Position numbers and translations under genes: made by a program. A stretch of DNA of 51,014 bases from Nitrospirota bacterium (lineage in GTDB: Bacteria; Nitrospirota; UBA9217), in contig DATIZR010000042.1 of NCBI GenBank assembly GCA_035516965.1, positions 1-51,014 of the forward strand, read 5' to 3'. Under the pieces are notes generated by a model. The model was not told the origin of the DNA and did not search any database. It saw only the letters and a program-made list of their open reading frames with translations. Position 1 is the stretch's first letter. Every line of letters starts with the position of its first letter. Positions 8,992 through 18,427 of this stretch are shown here, piece by piece.

Positions 8992-9262
8992 AATAACCAC
9001 GGATGAACAGGGTTAGAGACGTACAACGGGATGCAGCCACGGATGAACAAAGATAGATGCGGCTTCTAACCACAGATGAACACAGATGAACACGGATGAA
9101 ACCGGGAAAGGATCTTTTGAATTTCGTTTTTATGATCTGGAATTATTGTTTTAATATGCGCCATCTGTGATCATCTGTGGTTAAACCGGACTTGGTTATT
9201 TCGCATTACCGTGTTCATCCGCGGTTAACCTAATTCTTGTCTCTAGCCGTCCTGATCCGTGG
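8992..9262. repeat. cluster of ACGGATGAACAC-family inverted repeats
   Basis: The spacer between selB and selA is almost entirely repeat. Forward copies (ACCACGGATGAACAGG, GCCACGGATGAACAAAG, ACCACAGATGAACACAGATG) occupy about 8996-9100. Inverted copies (CATCTGTGATCATCTGTGG, GTGTTCATCCGCGGTTAA, GATCCGTGGTCAC) occupy about 9161-9265. The arms could fold into one large hairpin. The same family recurs at 37572-37651, and a relative is at 19811-19865. There is no gene inside. Confidence 0.75.
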
Positions 9263-10678
9263 TCACATTTTCTGTAGTTGTTTTAGGGCTTCCACGATCT
9301 TCCCGATCTCCTCATCGTTCAGCGTCCTCGGATCGAGCACGACCATGCCTTCTTTGATCCGGGAGATGACGTGAGGCTTGTTGATCCGCAGTGCCGACTC
9401 GATCTTGTTGGCGCTCAGCCGCTCGTGCCGGAGGCAGACCGTCCTCGTGGGGAAGACGCCCGTGGGCAGGGCGCCGCCGCCGCTCTGGGACGTGTCGTCC
9501 TGGATGATCGTGGTCAGCTCCCGGTCCCCGAGCTCCCTGATGCGCGAGGACAGCAGCACGGCCTTCCGCTCGATCTCCGACAGCGGCTGGGTAAGCATCC
9601 AGAGCGTCGGAATATCCCGCACGGCCTTTTCCAGGTCCAGGTACTGCCCGAGCGTGGCGTCGAGCGCTGCCAGGGTGAGCTTGTCGATGCGGAGCGCCCG
9701 GGCGAGGGGATTGGAGCGGATCTGATCGAGCCATACTTTCTTGCCGAGGATCATCCCGGCCTGCGGTCCGCCGAGCAGCTTGTCTCCGCTGAAGGTGAGC
9801 ACATCCACCCCGGAATGCACGGCCTGCTGGACCGTGGGCTCGCTTCCGGCGCCGTAGGTCGACAGGTCCACGAAGCTCCCGCTCCCCAGGTCCCACATAA
9901 CGGGCAGGTTGTGTTTTTTGCCGAGCTTCACCAGATCCTCAGGCGAGACCTCCCGGGTGAAGCCGACGATCTTGTAATTGCTCGTGTGCACCTTGAGGAG
10001 AAGTCCGGTATTCTCGTTGATCGCCTTCTCGTAATCCTTGAGATGGGTCTTGTTCGTGGCCCCGACCTCGCGCAGCTTTGCTCCGCTCCGCTCCATCACT
10101 TCGGGAACCCGGAAGGATCCGCCGATCTCGACGAGCTCTCCCCGGGAAACGATGACCTCTTTGCCGCGGGCGATGGTGTTCAGGCAGAGCAGTACCGCGG
10201 CGGCGTTGTTGTTCACGGCGGTTGCGGCCTCGACGCCGGTCAGGCGCTTCAGGATCCCCTCGACATGGACGTGACGCTTGCCGCGCTCGCCCGCGGGTAT
10301 GTCGTACTCAAGGTTCGAATAGCTCCGGGCGGCCTCGGCGACGCGCTGGATAGACTTCTCGGACAGGACCGATCGCCCGAGGTTGGTGTGCACGACAACG
10401 CCCGTGGCGTTGATGACGCCCTTCAGGCTCGGTTCCGACAGCTCCGCAAGGAGGGACTCGGCGTGATTCAGGACGCCCGGAAGCGAAACGAGCGCGTCGT
10501 CGATCCGCGCGGCGGCGTCCTTTTCCGCGGCCCGGAGGATCGCTTTCCGCCTCGCGTCGATGGCGGATCTGACCGCATCGAGCACGAGCACGCGCGGAAA
10601 GCGCTCCATCCACGCTTTTGCTCTGCCTTCCTTCAGGACTTCGTCAACAGAGGGAAGTTTTTTGAGCAGCCCTTTCAT
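9263..10678 (-). CDS. selA: L-seryl-tRNA(Sec) selenium transferase
   Basis: The product is 471 aa, the usual SelA length. This PLP enzyme converts Ser-tRNA(Sec) to Sec-tRNA(Sec) using selenophosphate. The N-terminus (KKLPSVDEVL) matches the tRNA-binding domain start of SelA. GVVVHTNLGRS and SNLEYDIPAGERGKR are family signatures. The PLP lysine is in SGDKLLGGPQAG, at residue 300. I start at MKGLLKK because it aligns with the family N-terminus; the frame is open for another 120 codons upstream with no family features. Selenophosphate synthetase (selD) is not in the window, so the pathway must be completed elsewhere. A Tat-exported metallophosphoesterase gene diverges from it 169 bp away. Confidence 0.96.
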   Translation of the reverse strand: MKGLLKKLPSVDEVLKEGRAKAWMERFPRVLVLDAVRSAIDARRKAILRAAEKDAAARIDDALVSLPGVLNHAESLLAELSEPSLKGVINATGVVVHTNLGRSVLSEKSIQRVAEAARSYSNLEYDIPAGERGKRHVHVEGILKRLTGVEAATAVNNNAAAVLLCLNTIARGKEVIVSRGELVEIGGSFRVPEVMERSGAKLREVGATNKTHLKDYEKAINENTGLLLKVHTSNYKIVGFTREVSPEDLVKLGKKHNLPVMWDLGSGSFVDLSTYGAGSEPTVQQAVHSGVDVLTFSGDKLLGGPQAGMILGKKVWLDQIRSNPLARALRIDKLTLAALDATLGQYLDLEKAVRDIPTLWMLTQPLSEIERKAVLLSSRIRELGDRELTTIIQDDTSQSGGGALPTGVFPTRTVCLRHERLSANKIESALRINKPHVISRIKEGMVVLDPRTLNDEEIGKIVEALKQLQKM

Positions 10679-10847
10679 GGAGAGTACCATAGCACAGGAA
10701 TGCCGCAAATTCAACTGGACATTTCCCCGCGCTGTGCCGGCGTCATCCTTTTTACCCTTGACATCATGCCGGGAATATGTCACTTTTGTTTCACCACCGT
10801 CGCGATGCGGCAGCGGAGAAAACAGATGCTCAGGGGGAAGGTGTGCA

Positions 10848-11861
10848 ATGTCGATGAACAGGCGTAATTTTCTGAAAGGGGCCGCGGCCGCCGGCGTCGC
10901 GCTCGCAGCGGGAGAGCTCTTCATTCCCTTCGCGGAAGCGGTGGACGTGCCCTCGTTCAATTTTGCCCATATCACGGACCTACATCTCGACGTGAACGGC
11001 GAAAGCAACTGGCAATACCGCGAAAAGAGCATCCCGCTTTTCATCGATGCCCTCCGCCAGCTGCAGCGCCTCCCGAAACTGAATTTCGTCGTCTTCGGCG
11101 GGGACCAGATCCATTACGGCCCGAACGACAAGGAGTCCCTGGACGTGTTCCAGAAGTGGACGGCCCACCTGAACATGCCGTACTACGTCCTTCTCGGCAA
11201 TACCGAGGTCTCGCCGGTCGCGGGCGTCTCCAAATTGAACAAGGAAGACTTTATCCGGGCATGGACAAGCAGGGGGCTGCGGCCCGGTCATACGTCATGG
11301 GCCTTCGAACCCGTGAAGAACGTGCGGGTCATCGGCTTCGATGTGACCGTCGAAGGAAAGCCCTACGGCGAGGCCGGCCTGCTTGAGCTGAAGTGGCTCG
11401 AGGGAGAGCTCAAGGAGAACAAGTCCAAGAAGCTGATCATCCTGTTCACGCACCAGCTGCTCATGCCCGCATCGCCGAGGGACAAGTCGCCCGAATGGTC
11501 TTTCTGGATGGTCAAAAACCACACGCGCGTGACCGAGATCATCGAGAAATACCCGAACGTCAGGCTTGTCGTCTCCGGTCACCACCACGCATCGAAGGTC
11601 GAGACCGCGGGCAAGATCACCTATGTCTGCGATCCGGCCGTGGTCACCTATCCCTGCTCCTTCCGGTCCTTCTCGGTCACGAGGCAGGGTATCCACTTGA
11701 GGAATGTCACCCTGGACGACAAAGCCGCCGTGAACCGGGCAAAGGAGCTCCTCGAGTCGGACCCGTTCGCGAAGATGTACGATCCCGCCGCGCCCGCGAG
11801 AGCCTCAGCGTTCTGCAACGGGCTTACCGAACAAGACCGGGAGACGATGATCAAGCTGTAA
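10848..11861 (+). CDS. Tat-exported metallophosphoesterase-like protein with altered GNHD motif
   Basis: The product is 337 aa. A twin-arginine signal (NRRNFLKG, then an alanine-rich core) is followed by a calcineurin-like fold: D44-L-H46 in ITDLHLD, GGD86, a LFTHQ histidine, and SGHHH near the C-terminus. In this superfamily the GNH[DE] motif supplies a metal-binding Asn and a catalytic His. Here it reads GNTE (118-121), so the His is Thr. The metal site is otherwise intact, so the protein may have reduced or different phosphoesterase activity. It should be periplasmic and folded before export. The start is the ATG at 10848 behind CAGGGGGAAGG. It is divergent from selA. Confidence 0.82.
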   Translation: MSMNRRNFLKGAAAAGVALAAGELFIPFAEAVDVPSFNFAHITDLHLDVNGESNWQYREKSIPLFIDALRQLQRLPKLNFVVFGGDQIHYGPNDKESLDVFQKWTAHLNMPYYVLLGNTEVSPVAGVSKLNKEDFIRAWTSRGLRPGHTSWAFEPVKNVRVIGFDVTVEGKPYGEAGLLELKWLEGELKENKSKKLIILFTHQLLMPASPRDKSPEWSFWMVKNHTRVTEIIEKYPNVRLVVSGHHHASKVETAGKITYVCDPAVVTYPCSFRSFSVTRQGIHLRNVTLDDKAAVNRAKELLESDPFAKMYDPAAPARASAFCNGLTEQDRETMIKL

Positions 11862-11867
11862 GGCAGG

Positions 11868-11925
11868 AATTGGGAATTACGAATGAGGAGTTGGAAACTA
11901 AGAATGTGGCATTAGAAATGAGAAG
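11868..11925. repeat. A/G-biased dispersed repeat between convergent genes
   Basis: GAATTGGGAATTACGAATGAGGAG and a run of similar GAAxTAxGAATG-like units fill the space between the convergent phosphoesterase and rnr genes. It is related in style to the repeats at 374-430 and 14070-14150. No stem or gene is evident. Confidence 0.4.
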
Positions 11926-14067
11926 TTACTCTCCCGCCAGAGAAAAATCGATCTTCTTCCTGACCGGGTCAACGCGGTCCAGGCGCACGGTTACGGTATC
12001 GCCGATCCGGTAGGTGCGTTTTTTCCGCTCACCCCGCAGGCAGTGCATCTTCTCGACATAGTGGTAGTAATCGTCGGCCAGGGTCGAGACATGCACCAGC
12101 CCCTCCACGAAGAACTCCCTGAGCTGCACGAAAAACCCGAACTGCACCACGCCGGTGATGATTCCCCCGAACACCTCGCCGAGCTTGTCCTTCATGAACT
12201 CGAGCTTCAGCATGGCGACCACGTCGCGCTCCGCCTCCATGGCCGTCCGCTCCCGCTGCGAGCAGTGCACCGCAGCCTCGGGGAGATATCCGGCAAGCTT
12301 TGCCACGTACGCCGCATCCGTGAGCCTGGCTTTCATGTCGGCCTTCAGGATCCGGTGCACGATCAGGTCCGGGTAGCGCCGGATGGGGGAGGTGAAGTGC
12401 GTGTAGGTCTCCGCAGCGAGCCCGAAGTGGCCCACGTTCTCTTCGGAGTACCGTGCCTGCTTCATGGTCCTGAGCAGCACCGTGTTGATGAGAGTCTCCT
12501 CGGGCGTGCCCTTGGCGCGGCCGAGCGCCTTCTGGAGATGGACCGGCTTCAGTTTTTTCACGGCGGGCAGGGTGATGCCGAGCGTGGCCAGGAATTCGAT
12601 CAGGTCGCTCAGCTTGTCCTCGGCCGGCTCCTCATGGATCCGGTAGAGGAAGGGCTTCTCCTTCTTCTCGATGTGGGCGGCCACGGTCTCGTTGGCCGCC
12701 AGCATGAACTCCTCGATGAGTTGGTGCGCCATGTTGCGTTCGGCCCTGATGATGTCGGTCATGCGGCCCTGCAGGTCGAGCACGATCTCGGGCTCGGGCA
12801 GGTCGAAATCGATGCTACCCCGTTTGGCCCGCTTTGCCCGAAGGACCTCCATGAGCTCGGCCATGAGCTGGAACTCGTTCAGGAGGCGTTCATAGCGCCG
12901 CCGCTGGGCCGGATCGCGGTCCACAAGGATCTCGCGCACGGCTGTGTAGGTCATGCGCTCATCGCTGTTGATCACGCTTTCGTAGATATCGTGCCTCAGG
13001 ATTGCGCCGGCGGGCGATACGTCCATCTCGCAGGTGAGGGTGAGCCGGTCCACCTGCGGGTTCAGGCTGCAGATGCCGTTCGAGAGCGCTTCGGGCAGCA
13101 TGGGGATCGCCCGGTCAGGAAGGTAGACGCTGGTGCCCCGCTGGTACGCCTCCTCGTCGAGGAACGTCCGTTCCCGCACGTACTGGGCAACGTCGGCGAT
13201 GTGGACCCAGAGACGGTAGCCGGTCCTGATTCTTTCGATGGAGATGGCGTCATCGAAATCGCGGGCCTTCTCCCCGTCGATGGTGACCGTGGGCAGGGCG
13301 CGAAGGTCCCGGCGCCCCTTGCGCATGGCCGGGGTGACCTCCTGCGGGATCGCGTCGGCCTCCGCCTGGGCGGCGGAGGAGAACCGGACCGGTATCTCGT
13401 ACTGTTCGATGATCAGCTCCGAGTCGATGCCGGGATCGCCCGGCCTGCCGATGACCCGTACGATCCTTCCTTCCGCCGGCCTGCCTCCCAGGGGATAGGC
13501 GATGAGCTCCGCCGCCACAATATCGCCCGGCTTCGCTCCGCTGCTGTTCTCCGCGTGGATGAATACATCCTGGCCGATCTTCGGGTCCGAGGGCGTTACG
13601 TAGCCATGGGTAAGCGTCCGCGATTCAGGCAGCTCGAAGGTGCCGACGATCCTGGTGTGGGCGCGCTCCAAAACACGGATGATCGCTCCTTCCCGCTTAC
13701 CGGCAGCCTTCCTTCCCGTGGGAGGCGAGACCCGGACCATCACCTTGTCGCCGTGCATGGCGTCGAGCCTGCTCCTGAATCCGATGTACACATCGGACTT
13801 GCCTTTTTTCTCCGGGATCACGAACCCGTAGCCCGTCGGGTGCGCCTGGAAGATGCCTGTTTCGAGGTCCATCTTGTCCGGCAGGCCATAGCGGTTCCCG
13901 CGCGTCTTGACGATATCGCCGGCCAGGACGAGCTCGTTCAGCGCATGCTTGAGGTCGCGGCGGTCGTCGGCCTTGAGCCTGAGCACGCGCATCAGCTCCC
14001 GGACCATCAGGGGCTTGCCAGCCCGGGTCCTTATCGCTTCGATCAGTTGTTTATGGGTGTAGTTCAT
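11926..14067 (-). CDS. rnr: ribonuclease R
   Basis: The product is 713 aa. The order is an N-terminal winged-helix segment (about residues 1-60), two cold-shock/OB domains, the RNB catalytic domain with GEKARDFDDAISIE (the Asp cluster that binds Mg), and a C-terminal S1 domain (IITGVVQFGFFVQL...GLVHVSTLADDYY). RNase R is a 3'-5' exoribonuclease that degrades structured RNA and rRNA and takes part in trans-translation. The protein ends shortly after the S1 domain (KKIDFSLAGE) and lacks the long Lys-rich tail of the enterobacterial enzyme. The start at MNYTHKQ was chosen over an upstream frame extension that reads through a repeat. Confidence 0.94.
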   Translation of the reverse strand: MNYTHKQLIEAIRTRAGKPLMVRELMRVLRLKADDRRDLKHALNELVLAGDIVKTRGNRYGLPDKMDLETGIFQAHPTGYGFVIPEKKGKSDVYIGFRSRLDAMHGDKVMVRVSPPTGRKAAGKREGAIIRVLERAHTRIVGTFELPESRTLTHGYVTPSDPKIGQDVFIHAENSSGAKPGDIVAAELIAYPLGGRPAEGRIVRVIGRPGDPGIDSELIIEQYEIPVRFSSAAQAEADAIPQEVTPAMRKGRRDLRALPTVTIDGEKARDFDDAISIERIRTGYRLWVHIADVAQYVRERTFLDEEAYQRGTSVYLPDRAIPMLPEALSNGICSLNPQVDRLTLTCEMDVSPAGAILRHDIYESVINSDERMTYTAVREILVDRDPAQRRRYERLLNEFQLMAELMEVLRAKRAKRGSIDFDLPEPEIVLDLQGRMTDIIRAERNMAHQLIEEFMLAANETVAAHIEKKEKPFLYRIHEEPAEDKLSDLIEFLATLGITLPAVKKLKPVHLQKALGRAKGTPEETLINTVLLRTMKQARYSEENVGHFGLAAETYTHFTSPIRRYPDLIVHRILKADMKARLTDAAYVAKLAGYLPEAAVHCSQRERTAMEAERDVVAMLKLEFMKDKLGEVFGGIITGVVQFGFFVQLREFFVEGLVHVSTLADDYYHYVEKMHCLRGERKKRTYRIGDTVTVRLDRVDPVRKKIDFSLAGE

Positions 14068-14150
14068 AATAAGTTCGGAGTGAGAAGTGCGAAGTCCGGA
14101 GTAAGATGTCTGTGAGAGAACGCTTTTACACAAGACACCGGACTAAGAGC

Positions 14151-14552
14151 TCATAACTGGATTCTGAGCAGTTTCCCCGTCGCCTCCGCGATCACGACTG
14201 GTCCCCGATCGATCCTCGCTTCGGCCAGGACCAGCCGGCGCGTTTCCTGCACGAGCCTGCCTGATACGGTCAGCTCATCGCCGGGAGCGGCTGCCGTCTT
14301 GAATTTGACAACGATCTCGGCGGTCACTGCCGGCATGCCGAGGCTGAAGGCCAGCTTTGCCATGGCCTCGTCGAGCAGGGAGGACAGGATGCCGCCGTGC
14401 ACGATCCCCTCATAGCCCTGATGCGCATCCCGGGGAATGAACCCGGCCGTGATGGACCTGTCATCCCTGTTGATCGAGAAGTCCACCGCGAGCCCGTGCG
14501 GGTTCTTTTTCCCGCATACGTAGCACTGCTCGTTGTCACGGAGCTCTTTCAT
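14151..14552 (-). CDS. PaaI/YbgC-type hot-dog fold thioesterase
   Basis: The product is 133 aa. It carries HGGILSSLLDEAMAKLAF, the central-helix signature of PaaI-type acyl-CoA thioesterases, where the Asp/Glu of the DE pair is near-catalytic. KFKTAAAPGDELTVSGRL matches the second strand region. An N-terminal CYVCGKKNPHGL motif is common in the DUF4442/PaaI-like subgroup. It probably hydrolyses an acyl-CoA in the cytosol; the substrate is unknown. The start at MKELRD fits the family; the upstream ATG in the same frame overlaps the glnE promoter. It diverges from glnE with 86 bp between the start codons. Confidence 0.85.
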   Translation of the reverse strand: MKELRDNEQCYVCGKKNPHGLAVDFSINRDDRSITAGFIPRDAHQGYEGIVHGGILSSLLDEAMAKLAFSLGMPAVTAEIVVKFKTAAAPGDELTVSGRLVQETRRLVLAEARIDRGPVVIAEATGKLLRIQL

Positions 14553-14602
14553 AGGATATGCGCCCCGAATACTCCGGGCAACGTTCTTCTGATTTCTTCG
14601 TC

Positions 14603-14631
14603 TTGTGTCAGCCTGATGTTGCCAGTATAAT
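14603..14631 (+). promoter_or_regulatory. sigma-70-type promoter of glnE, implying a leaderless mRNA
   Basis: TTGTGT (14603-14608), exactly 17 nt, then a perfect TATAAT (14626-14631). Transcription would start about 7-8 nt downstream, at or beside the A of the glnE ATG (14639). There is no Shine-Dalgarno sequence before that ATG. Confidence 0.65.
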
Positions 14632-14638
14632 AGAAAAA

Positions 14639-17600
14639 ATGCCATTTGACAATGATATAACGATCACCGACGAGCGCCTGTTGTCCTGCGGCATCGTGGA
14701 CCTCCCCCAGGCTCGAAAGAACCTTGAACTGCTGCGGAAGACGCTTGGCGCAGAACAGTTCTCCACGCTTGTCTCTCCGCTCGCTGCATGCCTCTCCACC
14801 GCGGCCGACCCTGACCTTGCGCTGAACAATTTCGAGCGGTTTGTCAGCGCGTTGACCGAAGCCGCGTCCTTTCCCCCGCTGTGCGGGAAAGAGCCCGGTC
14901 TTCTGACGTCCCTGATCACGGTCTTCGGAGCCAGCCGGTTCCTTGCGACCTTCCTCCTGAGCGATACCGACCGGAGCCTCTCCCTCCTTGCGGACCGGGG
15001 TTTTCTGGCGCCTTCCCCGGGGAAACCGCTCCTCGCGAAACAGCTCGCGGACCTCGTCGGCGGCGACGATGAGAAAGACTTCTTCCGGTCCCTCCGGCTC
15101 TTCCGGAAGCGGGAAATGCTCAGGATCGGCCTTCGCGATCTTCTGAACAGGGCGGACCTCCGTGAGACCGTCGAGGACCTGTCCGACCTTGCCGAGGTTG
15201 TTCTCCAGGCTGCCTATGCGTGGGCCGATGCGGCGCTCCGTGACCGGCACGGAAGTCCGATGCTCGAACTCCCGGATGGCACGGCGGCCCCGGCCCGATT
15301 CGCGGTCATTGCCATGGGCAAACTGGGAGGACGGGAGCTGAACTTCAGCTCCGACGTGGACCTCATGTATGTCTACACGGGGGACGGCGAGACGGAAGGA
15401 GCATCCCGGGCCGACGGGACCGCGCCGGGCAGGATCACGAACCACCAGTACTTCATCAGGCTAGCGGAAAAGCTGAGCGCCGCCATCGGCCAGAAGACCG
15501 AAGATGGATTCGTGTTCCGCGTCGACCTTCGTCTCCGGCCCGAGGGACAGCGGGGTCCGCTCGCGCAGAGCCTGGGAGGCTACGAGATCTACTATGAGTC
15601 CTGGGGCCAGACCTGGGAGCGGGCGGCGCTCATCAAGGCCCGTCCCGTGGCAGGGGACGAGGCCCTGGGCAGGGAGTTTCTGGAGCGCATCACGCCCTTC
15701 GTGTTCCGGAAATACCTCGATTTCAGCGCCATTGCCGAGATCAGGGACATGAAACAAAAGATCAACAAGGACGTGGAGCAGAAGGGCAGGTCCCACCGCG
15801 ACGTGAAGCTCGGCTACGGCGGGATCCGCGAGATCGAGTTCGTGGTCCAGGCGCTCCAGCTCATCTATGCGGGGCGCGACCGGTCGCTGCGCGAGAAGAA
15901 CGCGCTCCGGGCCCTGCATGCGCTCTCCCAGAAGGGTCTGGTCACGTACCGCGAGCAGGACGCGCTCGCGAGGGCATACGTGTTCCTGCGCACCGTCGAG
16001 CACCGCATCCAGATACTCGACGATCTCCAGACGCAGACCATGCCTTCCGATGAGCGCGAGGTCCGCGCCCTCGCGCGGCGGGCCGGCTACTTCGAGCATG
16101 GCCGCGAGGCGGATCTCCTGCTTCGCGACTATGCGGAGCACACGCGGAAGGTCCGGGCGATCTATGACGACCTGTTCGCGTTCACCGGAGAGGAGCGGGT
16201 GCAGGACGGTTTGCCGCGGGAGTACGCATTGCTGCTGGACCGGGAGACCCCGGAACAGGATGCTCTTGACCTGTTCGAGCGGTACGGGTTCCGCGATCCC
16301 GCAAAGGCCCATCGCGACCTGATCCTGCTCCGGGAGGGCGAGGCCTTCGTCCATCAGACGCCGCGCAGCCGCAGGCTGTTCAATGAGATATTCCCGGCGC
16401 TGTTCCAGGAGATGGTCACGTCTCCGGACCCCGACATGGCCCTGAACCACCTGGAGTCCTTTCTTGCCGCGCAGGGATCCTGGGAGTCCTTTCAGGCGCT
16501 ACTGAGGCTCGATGCCGCGGCAGGCAGGCTCCTGATCTCGATCTTTGCGAACAGCGAATATTTTTCAAGGATGCTGATCAACAGGCCGGCACTGCTCCAG
16601 AACCTGCTCGAATCGAGAAGGTCCTACGGCACCGGGACCTGCGCCGTCTTCGCACGCGGGCTCGCGGAAGCGCTGGAACGAGCGCCCGACCTTTCCGAGA
16701 AGCTGGACGCCCTGCGCCGGTTCAAGCACCAGGAAGAGATACGGCTCGGCCTGGCGGACCTGCTGTCGGGCATGGGCCTCCGGGCGGTTTCCCGCGACCT
16801 CTCGAAACTCGCCGAGGTCTGCCTCGATGCCGCGCTTAAGCTGGCTGCCGCCGAGGTCGGCCGCCGGTTCCATGCATCGGTCTCCGTGGCGGGCCTCGCG
16901 ATCATCGGCGTGGGCAAATTGGGCGGAAGGGAACTCACCTATGGGTCGGACCTTGACATCCTGTTCGTCTATTCCGAGCAGCGCGCCCGGTCGCTGCCGG
17001 ACGGCGTCTCCGCCTTCGAACTTTTCAGCAAGGTCGCTGAAAAAACGATCTCCTATCTTTCGACACTCACCCGCGAGGGGTTCGCGTTCCGCATCGATAC
17101 GAGGCTCCGGCCGACCGGGTCGAAGGGTCCTTTGGTCCAGAGCATCGAGGCTTTCAGGAGCTACTATGCCGGGGAGGCAGAGACCTGGGAGCGCCAGGCA
17201 CTGCTCCGGGCGCGTCCCGTTGCAGGCGACAGCACGGTGGGCGGAGAGTTCCGGAGCGGGATCCGGAGCCTGATCTATCGCGATCCGGACCGGGAGGCGC
17301 TTGCCCAGGACGTTCGCGCGATGCGCAGGAGGATGGAGGAAGAAATCGGCAGGGAAGACAGGACGTCCTACAACATCAAGCAGGGGAGCGGCGGGCTCGT
17401 GGACATCGAGTTCATTGTCCAGTATCTTCAGCTCCTGCACGGAAAGCGGCATCTGAGGCTTCAGGTCCCGGGGACCGAGAACGCGCTGCACGTGCTCGGC
17501 CGTGAGGGGCTCCTGACGCGGGAACAGCACGACCGGCTGCAGACGTCCTACCGGTTCCTCAGGCGGCTCGAGAGCAGGATGCGGATCGTGTCGAACCAGG

Positions 17601-17782
17601 CGTCCAGCGATCTGTCGAAGGACGCTCTCACCCTGCATGCGCTGGCGCTCAGAATGGGATACGAGGACGGAGACTCGCCTGCCGGTCGAAAAATGCTGGA
17701 CGAATACCTTGCGGTGAGCAGGCAGGTCCGGGAACTGTTCGGAGCTGTCCTGGGCGCGCGGGGAACGCCGGGGAGCGGCTGA
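14639..17782 (+). CDS. glnE: glutamine synthetase adenylyltransferase / deadenylase
   Basis: The product is 1047 aa. It carries two nucleotidyltransferase halves, each with the GGRE...SDxDL signature: MGKLGGRELNFSSDVDLMYV near residue 225 and GVGKLGGRELTYGSDLDILF near 757. Each is followed by the GYGGIREIEF or GSGGLVDIEF segment and a helical domain. The N-terminal half removes AMP from glutamine synthetase and the C-terminal half adds it, under PII control, which adjusts nitrogen assimilation. Both catalytic Asp pairs are intact, so it should be bifunctional. The length is slightly above the E. coli enzyme. A consensus promoter ends directly at the start codon. There is no neighbouring glnA or glnB. 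Confidence 0.95.
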   Translation: MPFDNDITITDERLLSCGIVDLPQARKNLELLRKTLGAEQFSTLVSPLAACLSTAADPDLALNNFERFVSALTEAASFPPLCGKEPGLLTSLITVFGASRFLATFLLSDTDRSLSLLADRGFLAPSPGKPLLAKQLADLVGGDDEKDFFRSLRLFRKREMLRIGLRDLLNRADLRETVEDLSDLAEVVLQAAYAWADAALRDRHGSPMLELPDGTAAPARFAVIAMGKLGGRELNFSSDVDLMYVYTGDGETEGASRADGTAPGRITNHQYFIRLAEKLSAAIGQKTEDGFVFRVDLRLRPEGQRGPLAQSLGGYEIYYESWGQTWERAALIKARPVAGDEALGREFLERITPFVFRKYLDFSAIAEIRDMKQKINKDVEQKGRSHRDVKLGYGGIREIEFVVQALQLIYAGRDRSLREKNALRALHALSQKGLVTYREQDALARAYVFLRTVEHRIQILDDLQTQTMPSDEREVRALARRAGYFEHGREADLLLRDYAEHTRKVRAIYDDLFAFTGEERVQDGLPREYALLLDRETPEQDALDLFERYGFRDPAKAHRDLILLREGEAFVHQTPRSRRLFNEIFPALFQEMVTSPDPDMALNHLESFLAAQGSWESFQALLRLDAAAGRLLISIFANSEYFSRMLINRPALLQNLLESRRSYGTGTCAVFARGLAEALERAPDLSEKLDALRRFKHQEEIRLGLADLLSGMGLRAVSRDLSKLAEVCLDAALKLAAAEVGRRFHASVSVAGLAIIGVGKLGGRELTYGSDLDILFVYSEQRARSLPDGVSAFELFSKVAEKTISYLSTLTREGFAFRIDTRLRPTGSKGPLVQSIEAFRSYYAGEAETWERQALLRARPVAGDSTVGGEFRSGIRSLIYRDPDREALAQDVRAMRRRMEEEIGREDRTSYNIKQGSGGLVDIEFIVQYLQLLHGKRHLRLQVPGTENALHVLGREGLLTREQHDRLQTSYRFLRRLESRMRIVSNQASSDLSKDALTLHALALRMGYEDGDSPAGRKMLDEYLAVSRQVRELFGAVLGARGTPGSG

Positions 17783-17911
17783 AAATGACCTTGACAAGTT
17801 ACGCCTGCTGTACTACCATTTTGCCTCGGACGAACCAGGCCTGTCCGCTGCCGGCTTCTCCCCGAGACGTTGCATCGTGAACGGATTCCCGTGGCATCGC
17901 AAGGAGGTTCC

Positions 17912-18427
17912 ATGATCCGCATCTTCCGCACGAGCTGCCTCTTGCTACTCTTCCTGGCGCCCTTCGCCGCCTCGGCGGAAAACAGCGTTCTCTCGTTGCA
18001 GAAATCCGCGCACTTCAGCGGTGATCTGAGCGTGCCCGCAGCAGTCAGGAACGATTGCCAGCTGGAAACAAAGGTGATCGATTATATCGAGTCCTTTGCC
18101 GGCGACGAATTCGGCAAGGTGGCCCTGGTCGAGACGGCATCCTCCGCCACGGTCGGCAAGGCGCTCGCAATAACCATCACCGGTCTTTCCGGCGAGGCGG
18201 GCGGCGCATGGAGCGGCCCCAAGCATCTTTCGATCGCTGGCACCCTGTGGCAGGACGGCACGGTGATCGGCACCTTCACGGCGAACCGCGTGACCGGAGG
18301 CGGGGCCTGGGGCATGTACCGCGGAACCTGCAGCCTGCTGGGCAGATGCGCGAGAGCGCTGGGCAAGGACGTCGCCGGCTGGCTCAAAACGCCGACACTG
18401 GATGCAAAGCTGGGCGACGTGAACTAG
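17912..18427 (+). CDS. secreted hypothetical protein
   Basis: The product is 171 aa with a clear Sec signal peptide (MIRIFRTSCLLLLFLAPFAASA). The mature part is about 150 residues, rich in Gly/Ala/Thr, with alternating hydrophobic residues (KALAITITGLSGEAGG, VIGTFTANRVTGGGAWG) that suggest beta structure. Four cysteines could form disulfides. I do not recognise the family. The start is well supported by AAGGAGG 5 nt upstream; an alternative start 14 codons earlier has no ribosome site. It follows glnE by 129 bp on the same strand. Confidence 0.7.
   Translation: MIRIFRTSCLLLLFLAPFAASAENSVLSLQKSAHFSGDLSVPAAVRNDCQLETKVIDYIESFAGDEFGKVALVETASSATVGKALAITITGLSGEAGGAWSGPKHLSIAGTLWQDGTVIGTFTANRVTGGGAWGMYRGTCSLLGRCARALGKDVAGWLKTPTLDAKLGDVN

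Noticed and set aside
8992-9262. CRISPR array between selB and selA
   Set aside because: Repeat units are irregularly spaced, degenerate and occur in both orientations. There are no unique spacers of constant length and no cas genes.
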